A stretch of DNA of 13,528 bases from an uncultured Kouleothrix sp. (GTDB lineage Bacteria > Chloroflexota > Chloroflexia > Chloroflexales > Roseiflexaceae), in assembly GCA_937858455.1 (NCBI GenBank), contig CALLYN010000667.1, positions 1-13,528 on the forward strand, read 5' to 3'. The notes beneath the pieces were generated by a model that saw nothing but the letters and a program-made list of their open reading frames with translations, was not told the DNA's origin and did not search any database. Shown here piece after piece: positions 1-6,253 of the stretch. Position 1 is the stretch's first letter, and every line of letters starts with the position of its first letter. The translations under genes and the position numbers were made by a program.

Positions 1-1061
1 TCGCCGCGCCGGCCGCCGTACGTGCCGCCGTCGCCGCCATCGCGGGGCAGGCTGCCCGCCTCGACGTGGATCTGGCCGTCGGCATCGCGCGAGCGCAGCT
101 CGGCCTGCGGCTCTTCGCCGCGCAGTACGCTGTCGACCGCGCTTGAAACATCGCTATACACCGAGACACGATCCCAGCTCTGGATCTCGACCAGCACGTC
201 GAACGTCGGCGGGGCCTTGCGCTCGAGCACGGTCTTCTGGGTGCCGCGCCGCCTGGCCTCTTCGTCGCCAAGCGTGACTGCCTGGATGCCGCCGATCAGA
301 TCCGAGAGCGTCGGGTTCGACATAAGGTTGTCGAGGGTATTGCCGTGCGCGGTGCCAATCAGCTGCACGCCGCGCTCGGCGATCGTGCGTGCCGCCAGGG
401 CTTCGAGCTCAGTGCCGATCTCGTCGATGACGATCACCTCGGGCATGTGGTTCTCGACAGCCTCGATCATCACGGCGTGCTGCTCGGATGGCCGCGGCAC
501 CTGCATGCGCCGCGCCCGCCCGATGCCCGGATGCGGAATGTCGCCGTCGCCGGCGATCTCGTTCGACGTATCAACGATCACCACGCGCTTGTGCAGGTCT
601 TCCGCCACCACGCGCGCTGTCTCGCGCAGCATGGTGGTTTTGCCCACGCCGGGCTTGCCCAGCAGCAGCAAGCTCTTGCCCGACTCGACCAGGTCGCGGA
701 TGATTGCGATTGTGCCGAGCACCGCGCGGCCGACCCGGCACGTCAGGCCGATCACCTTGCCGCCGCGGTTGCGAATGGCCGAGATGCGGTGCAGCGTGCG
801 CGGGATGCCAGCGCGATTATCTTCGCCAAACGCGCCGATCCGCTGGATAACATAATCGATGTCGTCCTGCAGCACTTCGCGGTCGCTCAGAAAGCGCTCG
901 TGGCCACGGTAGCGCGCTTCGGGCAGGCGCCCGAGATCCATCACAATCTCGAGCAGGTTTTCTTTATCGTCGGGCCCGCCCTCGATCGACTGCCGGATGT
1001 GCAGCGGCAGCGTATCGAGCAGCAGGTCGATATTACTGGTGATAGGGCGTGGGTCTGTCAT
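1..1061 (-). CDS. AAA ATPase, Ycf45/SpoIIIAA-like (R3H-ATPase family), C-terminus cut by window edge
   Basis: Reading from the ATG at 1061 to the window edge gives 353 residues with no stop, so the 3' end is missing. Walker A is GKPGVGKTT at residues 135-143 and Walker B is VIVIDEIG at 209-216. Between and after them come [11 protein letters not shown] and [11 protein letters not shown], typical of the single-stranded nucleic-acid-binding R3H/AAA proteins related to chloroplast Ycf45 and sporulation SpoIIIAA. In that family an R3H domain usually sits at the C-terminus; it would lie outside the window and is not seen. The last ~30 residues are Gly/Arg/Asp-rich and look like a linker. The start overlaps the end of the upstream gene by 29 bases, with a GAGG just before the ATG, which points to translational coupling. 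The family is a cytoplasmic ATPase thought to act on nucleic acid; the substrate is unknown. Family call strong, exact role open. Confidence 0.88.
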   Translation of the reverse strand, partial: MTDPRPITSNIDLLLDTLPLHIRQSIEGGPDDKENLLEIVMDLGRLPEARYRGHERFLSDREVLQDDIDYVIQRIGAFGEDNRAGIPRTLHRISAIRNRGGKVIGLTCRVGRAVLGTIAIIRDLVESGKSLLLLGKPGVGKTTMLRETARVVAEDLHKRVVIVDTSNEIAGDGDIPHPGIGRARRMQVPRPSEQHAVMIEAVENHMPEVIVIDEIGTELEALAARTIAERGVQLIGTAHGNTLDNLMSNPTLSDLIGGIQAVTLGDEEARRRGTQKTVLERKAPPTFDVLVEIQSWDRVSVYSDVSSAVDSVLRGEEPQAELRSRDADGQIHVEAGSLPRDGGDGGTYGGRRG

Positions 1062-2052
1062 AGTACCTCGCATCCTCGCCGAGCGAGGAGATCGTCGGGA
1101 TCGGCCCGCGCGGCTCCGGCCGCGGCTCGAGCGCTGGAAGCAAGCTTGATCGCCTGACTGCCACCGTCGTTTGTTTGAACAGCAGGGCTTGCTCGCCGAT
1201 CGGCTGAAACCCGAGGTCGCTAGCTGGGGCGAGCAATTCGCTTTGGTACTCGCGTAGCAAGAGGTAGACCGGCAGCGTGTCGGCGATCTGGCCAAGCCCG
1301 AAGCGCAGCACATCGGTGACGATATCGCGCGTATCGGGGTGGATCAGCAGTGTGAAGACGTGAGCGGCCGGGCCGCTGGTAAGCCGGAGCGCGGCATTCA
1401 GATTATCGTCGGCGCCCAGCACCCAGCCGCGGCGCGGCGCGCGGCGCCAGCCCTCGGTGATCGGCAGCTGCCAGTCGCGCGCGACGCGCGCCTCGGCCTG
1501 CTGCACCAGGTGCGGGGTGATCATGCCGTAGAGCCGGTGGATCGACCAATCGTGGCGGCGGGCCTGCGGCCGCATCGGCGCGACCGTCACGCCCTGATCC
1601 CAGTCGGGGCCTTCAAGCCGCAGCACGATTTGCTGGGTATAGCCGGCAAAGCCGAGCTGGCGGAAGATCTCGCGCAGCTCTTCGTGGCGCTGGGAGAGCG
1701 CGGCATACAGCCGCTGCACGCGGCGCTGGCCGGCGTGGACGCACAGCGCCTCGATCAGCCGGAACCACACATCTGGGTCGGTCGGGTGGCCGTGGCCGCC
1801 GCCATAGGCCGAGAGCATCACGATATCTTGCTCGGGCCGGCCGCTGCGCCCGACTGCCTGTGCTACCGCGCGCATGCCGCGCTCGCGATAGAGAAACGTG
1901 GCGCCTTCGCGGCCACCCTCGAGCAAGCAGCGCAGCGCAAACGGAAGCTGGCGATGCGGGCGGGCGAGCATCGCTTCGTTATACAGCCACACCTGGCTGC
2001 GTGGCTTGCGCCGTAGCGTCCACAAGTCACCGGGAGTGACAGGTCGAATCAT
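1033..2052 (-). CDS. GNAT-like protein, probably two degenerate acetyltransferase domains
   Basis: 339 residues from the ATG at 2052. The protein looks like two GNAT-fold halves. The first, about residues 1-150, opens with an [13 protein letters not shown] beta strand and ends with a long helix and the segment [23 protein letters not shown], typical of the last GNAT strands. The second, about residues 150-300, ends similarly around [17 protein letters not shown]. The acetyl-CoA loop (Q/RxxGxG/A) is not clear in either half, so activity is uncertain; it could bind a ligand without catalysis. The last 40 residues are Pro/Arg-rich and probably disordered. It lies downstream of pdxT and its 3' end overlaps the start of the AAA ATPase, so it is probably co-transcribed with both. 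Substrate unknown. The fold assignment is by eye and needs a profile search. Confidence 0.75.
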   Translation of the reverse strand: MIRPVTPGDLWTLRRKPRSQVWLYNEAMLARPHRQLPFALRCLLEGGREGATFLYRERGMRAVAQAVGRSGRPEQDIVMLSAYGGGHGHPTDPDVWFRLIEALCVHAGQRRVQRLYAALSQRHEELREIFRQLGFAGYTQQIVLRLEGPDWDQGVTVAPMRPQARRHDWSIHRLYGMITPHLVQQAEARVARDWQLPITEGWRRAPRRGWVLGADDNLNAALRLTSGPAAHVFTLLIHPDTRDIVTDVLRFGLGQIADTLPVYLLLREYQSELLAPASDLGFQPIGEQALLFKQTTVAVRRSSLLPALEPRPEPRGPIPTISSLGEDARYYDRPTPYHQ

Positions 2053-2060
2053 ACACTCAG

Positions 2061-2130
2061 TTCTGAGTTTCGAGTGTTGAGCTTTGAATGATTCGGTTCA
2101 AACTCAAAACTCAACGCTGAGAACTCATAA
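2061..2130. repeat. Imperfect inverted repeat between pdxT and the GNAT-like gene
   Basis: Two arms of about 27 bases (2061-2087 and 2104-2130) are reverse complements at roughly 21 of 27 positions. The spacer is short and AT-rich. Both arms are built from AACTCA/TGAGTT-like units. The right arm runs over the pdxT stop codon (2125-2127). No T-run follows on the minus strand, so it is not a standard terminator. It could act as a transcript-stabilising or processing hairpin, or be the relic of a dispersed repeat. Confidence 0.6.
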
Positions 2131-2697
2131 CTCCAAAAAGTAGCGATGAAAGCGTTCGTCGCCGGTGAGCTCGGGATGGAAGCAGGTTGCCAGTAAATGC
2201 CCCTGCTGCGCTGCTACGATGCGCCCATCGGCCAATGTCGCGAGCACGCGCACAGCGGGGCCGGGCTGCTCGATCAGCGGCGCGCGGATGAACACCGTGT
2301 TCAGCGGCGCGTCGCCAAGTGCCTCGATCGAGAGGTTGACCTCGAAGCTGTCGAGCTGGCGGCCGAACGCATTGCGGCGCGCGGTGATGTCCATCAGAGC
2401 CAGCGCGGGCTGCCCGGCCGGCCGCCCTTCGGCGATGCGCTGGGCCAACAGTATCGCCCCGGCGCAGGTGCCCCAGATCGGCATGCCCTTGCGCCCGCGC
2501 TCGCGGATTGGTTCGAGCAGGCCGTACAACACCAGCAGCTTGCCGATCGCGGTGCTCTCGCCCCCCGGTATGATCAGACGATCAACCTCCGCCAGATGTT
2601 TCGGGAGCCGAACCTGGAGTGTCGGCGCGCCGATGCGCTGCAGCATCGCCTCGTGCTCGCGGAAGTCGCCCTGCAGAGCTAAAATTCCTATGGTCAT
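2125..2697 (-). CDS. pdxT: Pyridoxal 5'-phosphate synthase glutaminase subunit PdxT
   Basis: 190 residues, the usual length for this class I glutamine amidotransferase. It hydrolyses glutamine and passes the ammonia to PdxS in the DXP-independent vitamin B6 pathway in the cytoplasm. The start MTIGILALQGDFREH is characteristic. GGEST is at residues 45-49, the nucleophile Cys78 lies in GTCAGAILLA, and His174/Glu176 in FHPELTGDERFH complete the Cys-His-Glu triad. The ATG at 2697 has no clear Shine-Dalgarno sequence. It lies 184 bases downstream of pdxS on the same strand, an unusually wide gap for this pair, and the gap holds a strong hairpin (2779-2825). Translation may therefore depend on leader structure or on a separate transcript; this is inference. 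The enzyme assignment is secure. Confidence 0.97.
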   Translation of the reverse strand: MTIGILALQGDFREHEAMLQRIGAPTLQVRLPKHLAEVDRLIIPGGESTAIGKLLVLYGLLEPIRERGRKGMPIWGTCAGAILLAQRIAEGRPAGQPALALMDITARRNAFGRQLDSFEVNLSIEALGDAPLNTVFIRAPLIEQPGPAVRVLATLADGRIVAAQQGHLLATCFHPELTGDERFHRYFLEL

Positions 2698-2705
2698 AAA
2701 TCGTT

Positions 2706-2718
2706 ATGCGCTACGCAT
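2706..2718. repeat. Small inverted repeat just upstream of pdxT
   Basis: Five-base arms ATGCG and CGCAT flank the trinucleotide CTA, 8 to 20 bases before the pdxT start codon. It would form only a short hairpin, but it sits where a ribosome-binding site is expected and none is visible. Confidence 0.35.
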
Positions 2719-2778
2719 CTGCGTCGTTCTACGTCACTCAGGGGTACTCGAAGCTACGCTTTTTGCCTGCGGTGATCA

Positions 2779-2825
2779 TCTGTGTATAGTTTGTTCGCGC
2801 GTAGCGCGAACAAACTATACACAGA
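2779..2825. repeat. Perfect 22-bp inverted repeat with a 3-base centre, in the pdxS-pdxT gap
   Basis: The arms 2779-2800 and 2804-2825 are exact reverse complements, with GTA between them on the plus strand. The outer part is AT-rich (TGTGTATAGTTTG) and the core is GC-rich (TTCGCGC). There is no T-run on either side, so it does not look like a rho-independent terminator. On the pdxS-pdxT transcript it would form a very stable hairpin that could stop exonucleases or lower pdxT expression. It shares its design with hairpins at 13216-13238, 13432-13474 and 13499-13521. Confidence 0.9.
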
Positions 2826-2881
2826 ACAGAAAGCACTGCTCTGCCGAAGGCTGGGCACGCTAGCGGTGCAATGTACAGTCG

Positions 2882-3763
2882 CTACCAGCCGCGCCCGGCC
2901 ATGAGCTTGTCTTGGGGCAGCGAGCTGACGCTGATACCAACCATTGGCTCGCCCAAGCCCTTGCTGACTTCGGCGATGATCTCGGGCTCGTTGTAGTGGG
3001 TGGTGGCCTCGACAATTGCGCGCGCGCGCTTGGCTGGGTCGCCCGACTTGAAGATGCCCGAGCCGACAAACACACCATCGACGCCAAGCTGCATCATAAG
3101 TGCGGCGTCGGCTGGGGTGGCGATGCCGCCGGCGGCGAAGTTCACGACGGGCAGGCGACCTGCCTCGGCCACTTGGCGCACCAGCTCGTAGGGCGCCTGG
3201 ATGTTCTTGGCATACGTAAACAGCTCGTCCTCGTCCATGCTGGTGAGGCGGCGAATTTCGGTGTAGACGGTGCGGGCGTGGCGCACTGCCTCGACGACAT
3301 CGCCGGTGCCGGCCTCGCCCTTGGTGCGCAGCATTGCCGCACCCTCGGCCACACGCCGCAGCGCCTCGCCCAGGTTGCGGCAGCCGCACACAAACGGCAC
3401 TTTGAACTTATGCTTGTTGATATGGTGCTCTTCGTCGGCCGGCGTCAGCACTTCGCTCTCGTCGATATAGTCGATGCCGAGCGACTCGAGCACCTGCGCC
3501 TCGACGAAGTGGCCAATGCGGGCCTTCGCCATCACTGGGATCGTCACCGCCTCCATGATCCCGAGGATCATCGAAGGGTCGCTCATACGTGCAACGCCGC
3601 CCTGAGCGCGGATATCGGCCGGCACGCGCTCGAGCGCCATCACGGCGACGGCGCCGGCTTCTTCGGCAATGCGCGCTTGCTCGGGCGTCACAACATCCAT
3701 GATGACGCCGCCTTTGAGCATCTGCGCAAGGCCAATTTTCGTTGTCCACGTTGATTTATCCAT
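2882..3763 (-). CDS. pdxS: Pyridoxal 5'-phosphate synthase lyase subunit PdxS
   Basis: 293 residues, normal length. It makes pyridoxal 5'-phosphate from ribose 5-phosphate, glyceraldehyde 3-phosphate and the ammonia delivered by PdxT, as a (beta/alpha)8 barrel that in known members assembles into a 12-subunit core. Visible motifs: [14 protein letters not shown] with Asp23; [16 protein letters not shown] with the Schiff-base Lys80; [16 protein letters not shown]; and [13 protein letters not shown] with the second active-site Lys148. The ATG at 3763 is preceded by AAGGAG about ten bases upstream. A minus-strand promoter candidate lies at 3811-3839. It is the first gene of a likely pdxS-pdxT-GNAT-ATPase run. 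No riboswitch or MocR-type regulator gene is seen nearby. The assignment is secure. Confidence 0.98.
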   Translation of the reverse strand: MDKSTWTTKIGLAQMLKGGVIMDVVTPEQARIAEEAGAVAVMALERVPADIRAQGGVARMSDPSMILGIMEAVTIPVMAKARIGHFVEAQVLESLGIDYIDESEVLTPADEEHHINKHKFKVPFVCGCRNLGEALRRVAEGAAMLRTKGEAGTGDVVEAVRHARTVYTEIRRLTSMDEDELFTYAKNIQAPYELVRQVAEAGRLPVVNFAAGGIATPADAALMMQLGVDGVFVGSGIFKSGDPAKRARAIVEATTHYNEPEIIAEVSKGLGEPMVGISVSSLPQDKLMAGRGW

Positions 3764-3773
3764 ACCAACCAGC

Positions 3774-3779
3774 TCCTTG
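3774..3779 (-). promoter_or_regulatory. Ribosome-binding site of pdxS
   Basis: AAGGAG on the minus strand, about ten bases before the ATG at 3763. It fixes the pdxS start. Confidence 0.75.
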
Positions 3780-3810
3780 AAGTGTGTTGCGTGGTTTCAG
3801 TTTCGCGCAT

Positions 3811-3839
3811 ATTGTACCATACGCCCCGATCGCCAGCAA
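3811..3839 (-). promoter_or_regulatory. Candidate sigma-70 promoter for pdxS
   Basis: On the minus strand a -35 TTGCTG (3834-3839) and a -10 TACAAT (3811-3816) are 17 bases apart. The -10 is good and the -35 only half matches consensus. The expected transcript start near 3804 gives a leader of about 40 bases, which fits the ribosome-binding site. Sequence pattern only. Confidence 0.5.
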
Positions 3840-3907
3840 TGCTGCGCCTGGCTAGCGCCGCCCCCATGATGCGCACTGCAGTGTGAGCAAAGATTTATAC
3901 AAGATAC

Positions 3908-3936
3908 TTGACAATATATTGTAGTACTTGTACAAT
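3908..3936 (+). promoter_or_regulatory. Near-consensus promoter TTGACA-N17-TACAAT with built-in palindrome
   Basis: The -35 is TTGACA (3908-3913), the spacer is exactly 17 bases and the -10 is TACAAT (3931-3936): 6/6 and 5/6 to the housekeeping consensus. A perfect 12-base palindrome, ACAATATATTGT (3911-3922), overlaps the -35. A second inverted repeat, ATTGTA/TACAAT, spans 3918-3936 through the -10. This layout suits a repressor site. The nearest downstream genes are a small ORF at 3945 and the lipoprotein at 4138. Confidence 0.6.
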
Positions 3937-3944
3937 GCCGGGGG

Positions 3945-4118
3945 ATGATTATGTCTTCCCAATCATTCAGAACAAGTGGTCTAATCTGTTCGGCCTGCTT
4001 GCAACGCCCGAATGAGTGTAAATGCTTTTCAGGCGCTCTGCGCATTGAGCACTTGACAGCGCTCGTGCGGAGTGATAGTATTATAGAACAAGCGTTCTAT
4101 GTACTTGGGGCCTTTTAA
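3945..4118 (+). CDS. Possible small protein with a CxxC...CxC motif (uncertain)
   Basis: An ORF of 57 codons starts ATG ATT ATG; the second ATG at 3951 gives 55 residues. Its N-terminal half carries CSAC (Cys15, Cys18) and CKC (Cys25, Cys27), spaced like a small metal-binding knuckle. Its start lies only 8 bases past the -10 of the strong promoter at 3908-3936, so it could be made from a nearly leaderless message; a GGGGG run lies just before it. Against it: third codon positions are AT-rich, unlike the neighbours, and a second promoter and operator-like site lie inside its 3' half. I do not recognise a family. It may be a real small protein of foreign composition or chance; treat as tentative. 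Confidence 0.25.
   Translation: MIMSSQSFRTSGLICSACLQRPNECKCFSGALRIEHLTALVRSDSIIEQAFYVLGAF
4053..4081 (+). promoter_or_regulatory. Second plus-strand promoter candidate, upstream of the lipoprotein gene
   Basis: TTGACA (4053-4058), a 17-base spacer and TAGTAT (4076-4081). The predicted start near 4088 is about 50 bases before the GTG of the lipoprotein gene at 4138. It overlaps the operator-like inverted repeat at 4083-4100. Confidence 0.5.
4083..4100. promoter_or_regulatory. Inverted repeat matching the Gram-positive LexA (DinR) box pattern
   Basis: Seven-base arms ATAGAAC and GTTCTAT are separated by AAGC. The core GAAC-AAGC-GTTC fits the GAAC-RNRY-GTTC pattern known for LexA boxes of Bacillus and relatives. 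It starts two bases after the -10 at 4076-4081 and covers the predicted transcript start, a classic repressor position. Whether LexA of this organism uses such a box is not known from this window. Confidence 0.4.
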
Positions 4119-4137
4119 TCGATACGCGTGAGATGTT

Positions 4138-4758
4138 GTGCGCTTCCGCTGGCTGCTGCTGATCGTGCTGGTGTTAGCTGGATGCGGGCAGCCGCTACAG
4201 ATCAACACCCCGTCGGCGCGCGCGACTTCGGCGGCAAGTTCGGCGCCGGCGGCCAGCCCAGCGCAGCGGCCAACACCGGCAAGTAGCCCTGGCGCACCGC
4301 TGCAGGGAACGCCAACACCAGGTATAATAGAGCAGCCCGGCGGCACAGCCGCCACGCCTGTGACTTTACCTGCCGATGGTACGTCTATCGTCGTGGTGCC
4401 AAATACCGCAGTGCCGCTGGACAACCAGCAGCGCTGGCGAGCGCAGCAGATCGGCCGGCAGCCTTTTCCCGAGCGGCGCGTCTACTACGCTGCTCAGCCA
4501 GTGCCATTGCTGTGGTTCGACCCGCTGAACAATCAGATTGTAGAAATCGGCACGATCATCGGCGATGTGACGGTGCAGGCCCAATTCACGCTACGGCAAA
4601 CGCAGCAGCCCGCGCTCGAGGTGCCATACCGCATTAATAACGATTTTGGTCTGACAGCCATTTCAGAGGCGATACGCGAGCGCATGCGCGCCGCCGGCTA
4701 TACGGAAAGCGTCGAAACGTATATCACCCAAACAGAAGCTGTCGCGCCCAAACCATAA
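4138..4758 (+). CDS. Putative lipoprotein of unknown function
   Basis: 206 residues starting at GTG 4138. An in-frame TGA at 4129-4131 leaves this as the first usable start. Residues 1-16 form a short lipoprotein signal, positive then hydrophobic, ending in the lipobox LAGC with Cys16 as the lipidation site. Residues about 20-75 are a Pro/Ser/Thr/Ala-rich linker. Residues about 95-206 look folded and include WRAQQIGRQPFPERRVYYAA and a stretch LWFDPLNNQIVEIGTIIGD. I do not recognise this domain. The protein is expected outside the cytoplasmic membrane. No good Shine-Dalgarno is seen; two promoter candidates lie upstream. A possible terminator follows at 4835-4872, so it may be a single-gene unit. 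It may relate to the membrane protein that follows, but only position suggests this. Confidence 0.82.
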   Translation: MRFRWLLLIVLVLAGCGQPLQINTPSARATSAASSAPAASPAQRPTPASSPGAPLQGTPTPGIIEQPGGTAATPVTLPADGTSIVVVPNTAVPLDNQQRWRAQQIGRQPFPERRVYYAAQPVPLLWFDPLNNQIVEIGTIIGDVTVQAQFTLRQTQQPALEVPYRINNDFGLTAISEAIRERMRAAGYTESVETYITQTEAVAPKP

Positions 4759-4834
4759 GAGGCCAACAGTTGTTGCTGGATCAGGCGCCGTTAGCTCATG
4801 ATCGATTTCGATCCAATACGCTTGTACACTCACA

Positions 4835-4872
4835 CCCGGCGGGCGCGCGCTGCGCATCCGTTGGGCTTTTTT
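4835..4872 (+). terminator. Possible intrinsic terminator after the lipoprotein gene
   Basis: CCCGGCGG (4835-4842) can pair with CCGTTGGG (4858-4865) using two G-T wobbles. The loop is rich in GCGC, and one C then six T follow (4867-4872). The stem is not perfect, so confidence is moderate. Confidence 0.4.
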
Positions 4873-4907
4873 ACGTTGTAGAGGCAAAATAGTAAAATGA
4901 GTATTCT

Positions 4908-4933
4908 TTCTCGCTTCGCATTCTCGCTTTGCA
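4908..4933 (+). repeat. Tandem 13-base duplication before the membrane-protein gene
   Basis: TTCTCGCTTCGCA is followed at once by TTCTCGCTTTGCA, identical at 12 of 13 positions. It lies 7 bases before the ribosome-binding site AAGGAGG (4941-4947) of the next gene. Probably a simple duplication in the leader. Confidence 0.6.
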
Positions 4934-4952
4934 ATGACGCAAGGAGGCGCAC

Positions 4953-5927
4953 ATGAGCAGCCGCTACCTCGACATGATGCGTAGCCAGCGTCGGCGCGGC
5001 CCCGGGTTTCAGTTCACCTCGAAAACGCTGCTGGCCATTCTGGCGCTGATCGCGATGGGTGGCTCGGCAGTGTACTGGTGGGGCGTCCAGTCGACGCTCA
5101 TTCCCGACAACAAGATTGTCGCGTTTGCGTTCACCGCCATTCTGGTGCTGGCGCCACCGAGCCTGGTGAGCTTCCTGATCCCCTGGAGCCCCGGCGGCAT
5201 GCTGCTGCAGAAAGTCAATGCGCGCACTTGGGGCTACGCAGTGGTGATCGCCTGCTCGATCTACCTGCTGTACTACTCGTTCCAGATCCAGTGGAGCTGG
5301 TGGGCCGCGCAGCAGGTGGTGGCCGAGAGCGGCCTGATCTACCAGCAGGTGTTTGTTGGCATGATTGGCTTTATCATCATTCCAGCGCTGCTGTGGACGC
5401 CGGTCTCCTCCGATGAGCTTGTCGAGCAGGTGCGCCAGGCGCACCTGGTGAAGCGCTACGAGCTGCAAACCCAGGCCGACATCGCGATCTTGCGCGCCAC
5501 GCTGCTGCGCGCGCAGGAGAAGGCGCTGGTGGGTTTCGCCAACCTGACGGTCGACGAGCGCGAGGAGCTGGCGGCCGTGATGCGCAGCCTGGTCGGCGGC
5601 ATCGACCGCACGCTGCGTGAGGTTGGCCAGACGGTGAAGACCGTCAGCGGTGTGGCGATCCCGTTCGACGGCATGCTCGACGATAATGAAGATATCCGCG
5701 ATGTGCTCGAATATATCAGCGAGAGCCTGACGCGCTCGACACTGACCACGCGCGCCGATGCCGAGCGCCACGAGATGGCACTGCAGGCCCCGGCGGCCGA
5801 GCGCGAGTACGATGAGACCCGCGAGACCCGCCGCGTCGATCCGCGCACTGACGCGCGCGAGGCCCGCTACTATCAGAACGAAGAGCCGCGCCGCCGCCGC
5901 ACCCGCGCCGACGACTACGAGGGCTAA
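4953..5927 (+). CDS. Four-helix membrane protein with charged cytoplasmic tail, unknown function
   Basis: 324 residues. The ATG at 4953 follows AAGGAGG (4941-4947) at a 5-base spacing, so the start is firm. The Arg-rich N-terminus is followed by four hydrophobic segments at about residues 24-44, 54-77, 92-112 and 133-149. Positive charge at the N-terminus (RSQRRR) and a large charged part after helix 4 suggest both ends are cytoplasmic. Residues about 152-260 are helical and acidic/basic, possibly coiled coil (VEQVRQAHLVKRYELQTQAD). The last 60 residues are very rich in Arg, Glu and Asp and probably disordered. No enzymatic motif is seen. It ends 3 bases before the next ATG, so the two are surely co-translated. 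I recognise no named family; a membrane scaffold or sensor are both possible. Confidence 0.85.
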   Translation: MSSRYLDMMRSQRRRGPGFQFTSKTLLAILALIAMGGSAVYWWGVQSTLIPDNKIVAFAFTAILVLAPPSLVSFLIPWSPGGMLLQKVNARTWGYAVVIACSIYLLYYSFQIQWSWWAAQQVVAESGLIYQQVFVGMIGFIIIPALLWTPVSSDELVEQVRQAHLVKRYELQTQADIAILRATLLRAQEKALVGFANLTVDEREELAAVMRSLVGGIDRTLREVGQTVKTVSGVAIPFDGMLDDNEDIRDVLEYISESLTRSTLTTRADAERHEMALQAPAAEREYDETRETRRVDPRTDAREARYYQNEEPRRRRTRADDYEG

Positions 5928-5930
5928 GCC

Positions 5931-6179
5931 ATGCGAGGACGACAGTATGCGACGGGCGGAGCGCTCCCCGAGCGCGACTTGCAAGAGCTGAGCGACGCGC
6001 TGGCGCTGCGCCTGTACCAGCGCCTGGGGCGTCGTGCCTACCGCCTGACGCGCCAGGATGTCGCCGAGCTGATCGAGCCATATACCGATGATCTCGTGCA
6101 AGAAGATCGCTCGATGCTGCCGTGGCTGGTGTGGGATCTGCTGCAAGAGGGCATGGAGATCGAATACCAGATGCGCTAA
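5931..6179 (+). CDS. Small 82-residue helical protein coupled to the membrane protein gene
   Basis: 82 residues starting at ATG 5931, only 3 bases after the stop of the membrane-protein gene; GAGGG in the end of that gene can serve as ribosome-binding site. The sequence is helical and amphipathic, with an Arg-rich first half (RLYQRLGRRAYRLTRQDV) and an acidic second half (LIEPYTDDLVQEDRS, LLQEGMEIEYQ). There is no signal peptide, membrane segment or metal motif. Tight coupling suggests it works with the membrane protein, for example on its charged tail, but this is inference from position. A clear terminator follows. Family not recognised. Confidence 0.72.
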   Translation: MRGRQYATGGALPERDLQELSDALALRLYQRLGRRAYRLTRQDVAELIEPYTDDLVQEDRSMLPWLVWDLLQEGMEIEYQMR

Positions 6180-6200
6180 GGCAGGCATATATTTCGCGAG

Positions 6201-6231
6201 CAGGGTGGGCAGAAGCGCCTACCCTGTTTTT
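6201..6231 (+). terminator. Intrinsic terminator after the membrane/small-protein pair
   Basis: CAGGGTGGGC (6201-6210) pairs with GCCTACCCTG (6217-6226) with a single G-T wobble. The loop is AGAAGC, followed by TTTTT (6227-6231). It separates the upstream pair from nadD. Confidence 0.85.
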
Positions 6232-6238
6232 ATGCCCA

Positions 6239-6247
6239 TGCTATAAT
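6239..6247 (+). promoter_or_regulatory. Extended -10 promoter of nadD, predicting a leaderless message
   Basis: TG-C-TATAAT is a full extended -10 element. No -35 is visible; that position lies in the terminator stem. Six bases follow the -10 before the ATG at 6254, so the expected transcript start is the A of the start codon or within a base or two of it. No Shine-Dalgarno is present. Confidence 0.65.
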
Positions 6248-6253
6248 CACGCC

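Noticed and set aside
22..1157. Plus-strand open frames of 277 and 270 codons
   Set aside because: They are antisense to the AAA ATPase, whose Walker motifs make the minus strand clearly coding. Their products are low-complexity Ala/Arg/Ser sequences.
2912..3754. 280-codon plus-strand frame
   Set aside because: Exact shadow of pdxS.
4830..6188. 452-codon minus-strand frame
   Set aside because: Antisense to the four-helix membrane protein and its small partner, which have a good ribosome-binding site, clear membrane segments and a terminator. The translation is His/Gln/Arg-rich shadow sequence.
6122..6253. Upstream extension of the nadD frame
   Set aside because: It runs through the terminator and the TATAAT box; NadD homology starts exactly at the ATG at 6254.
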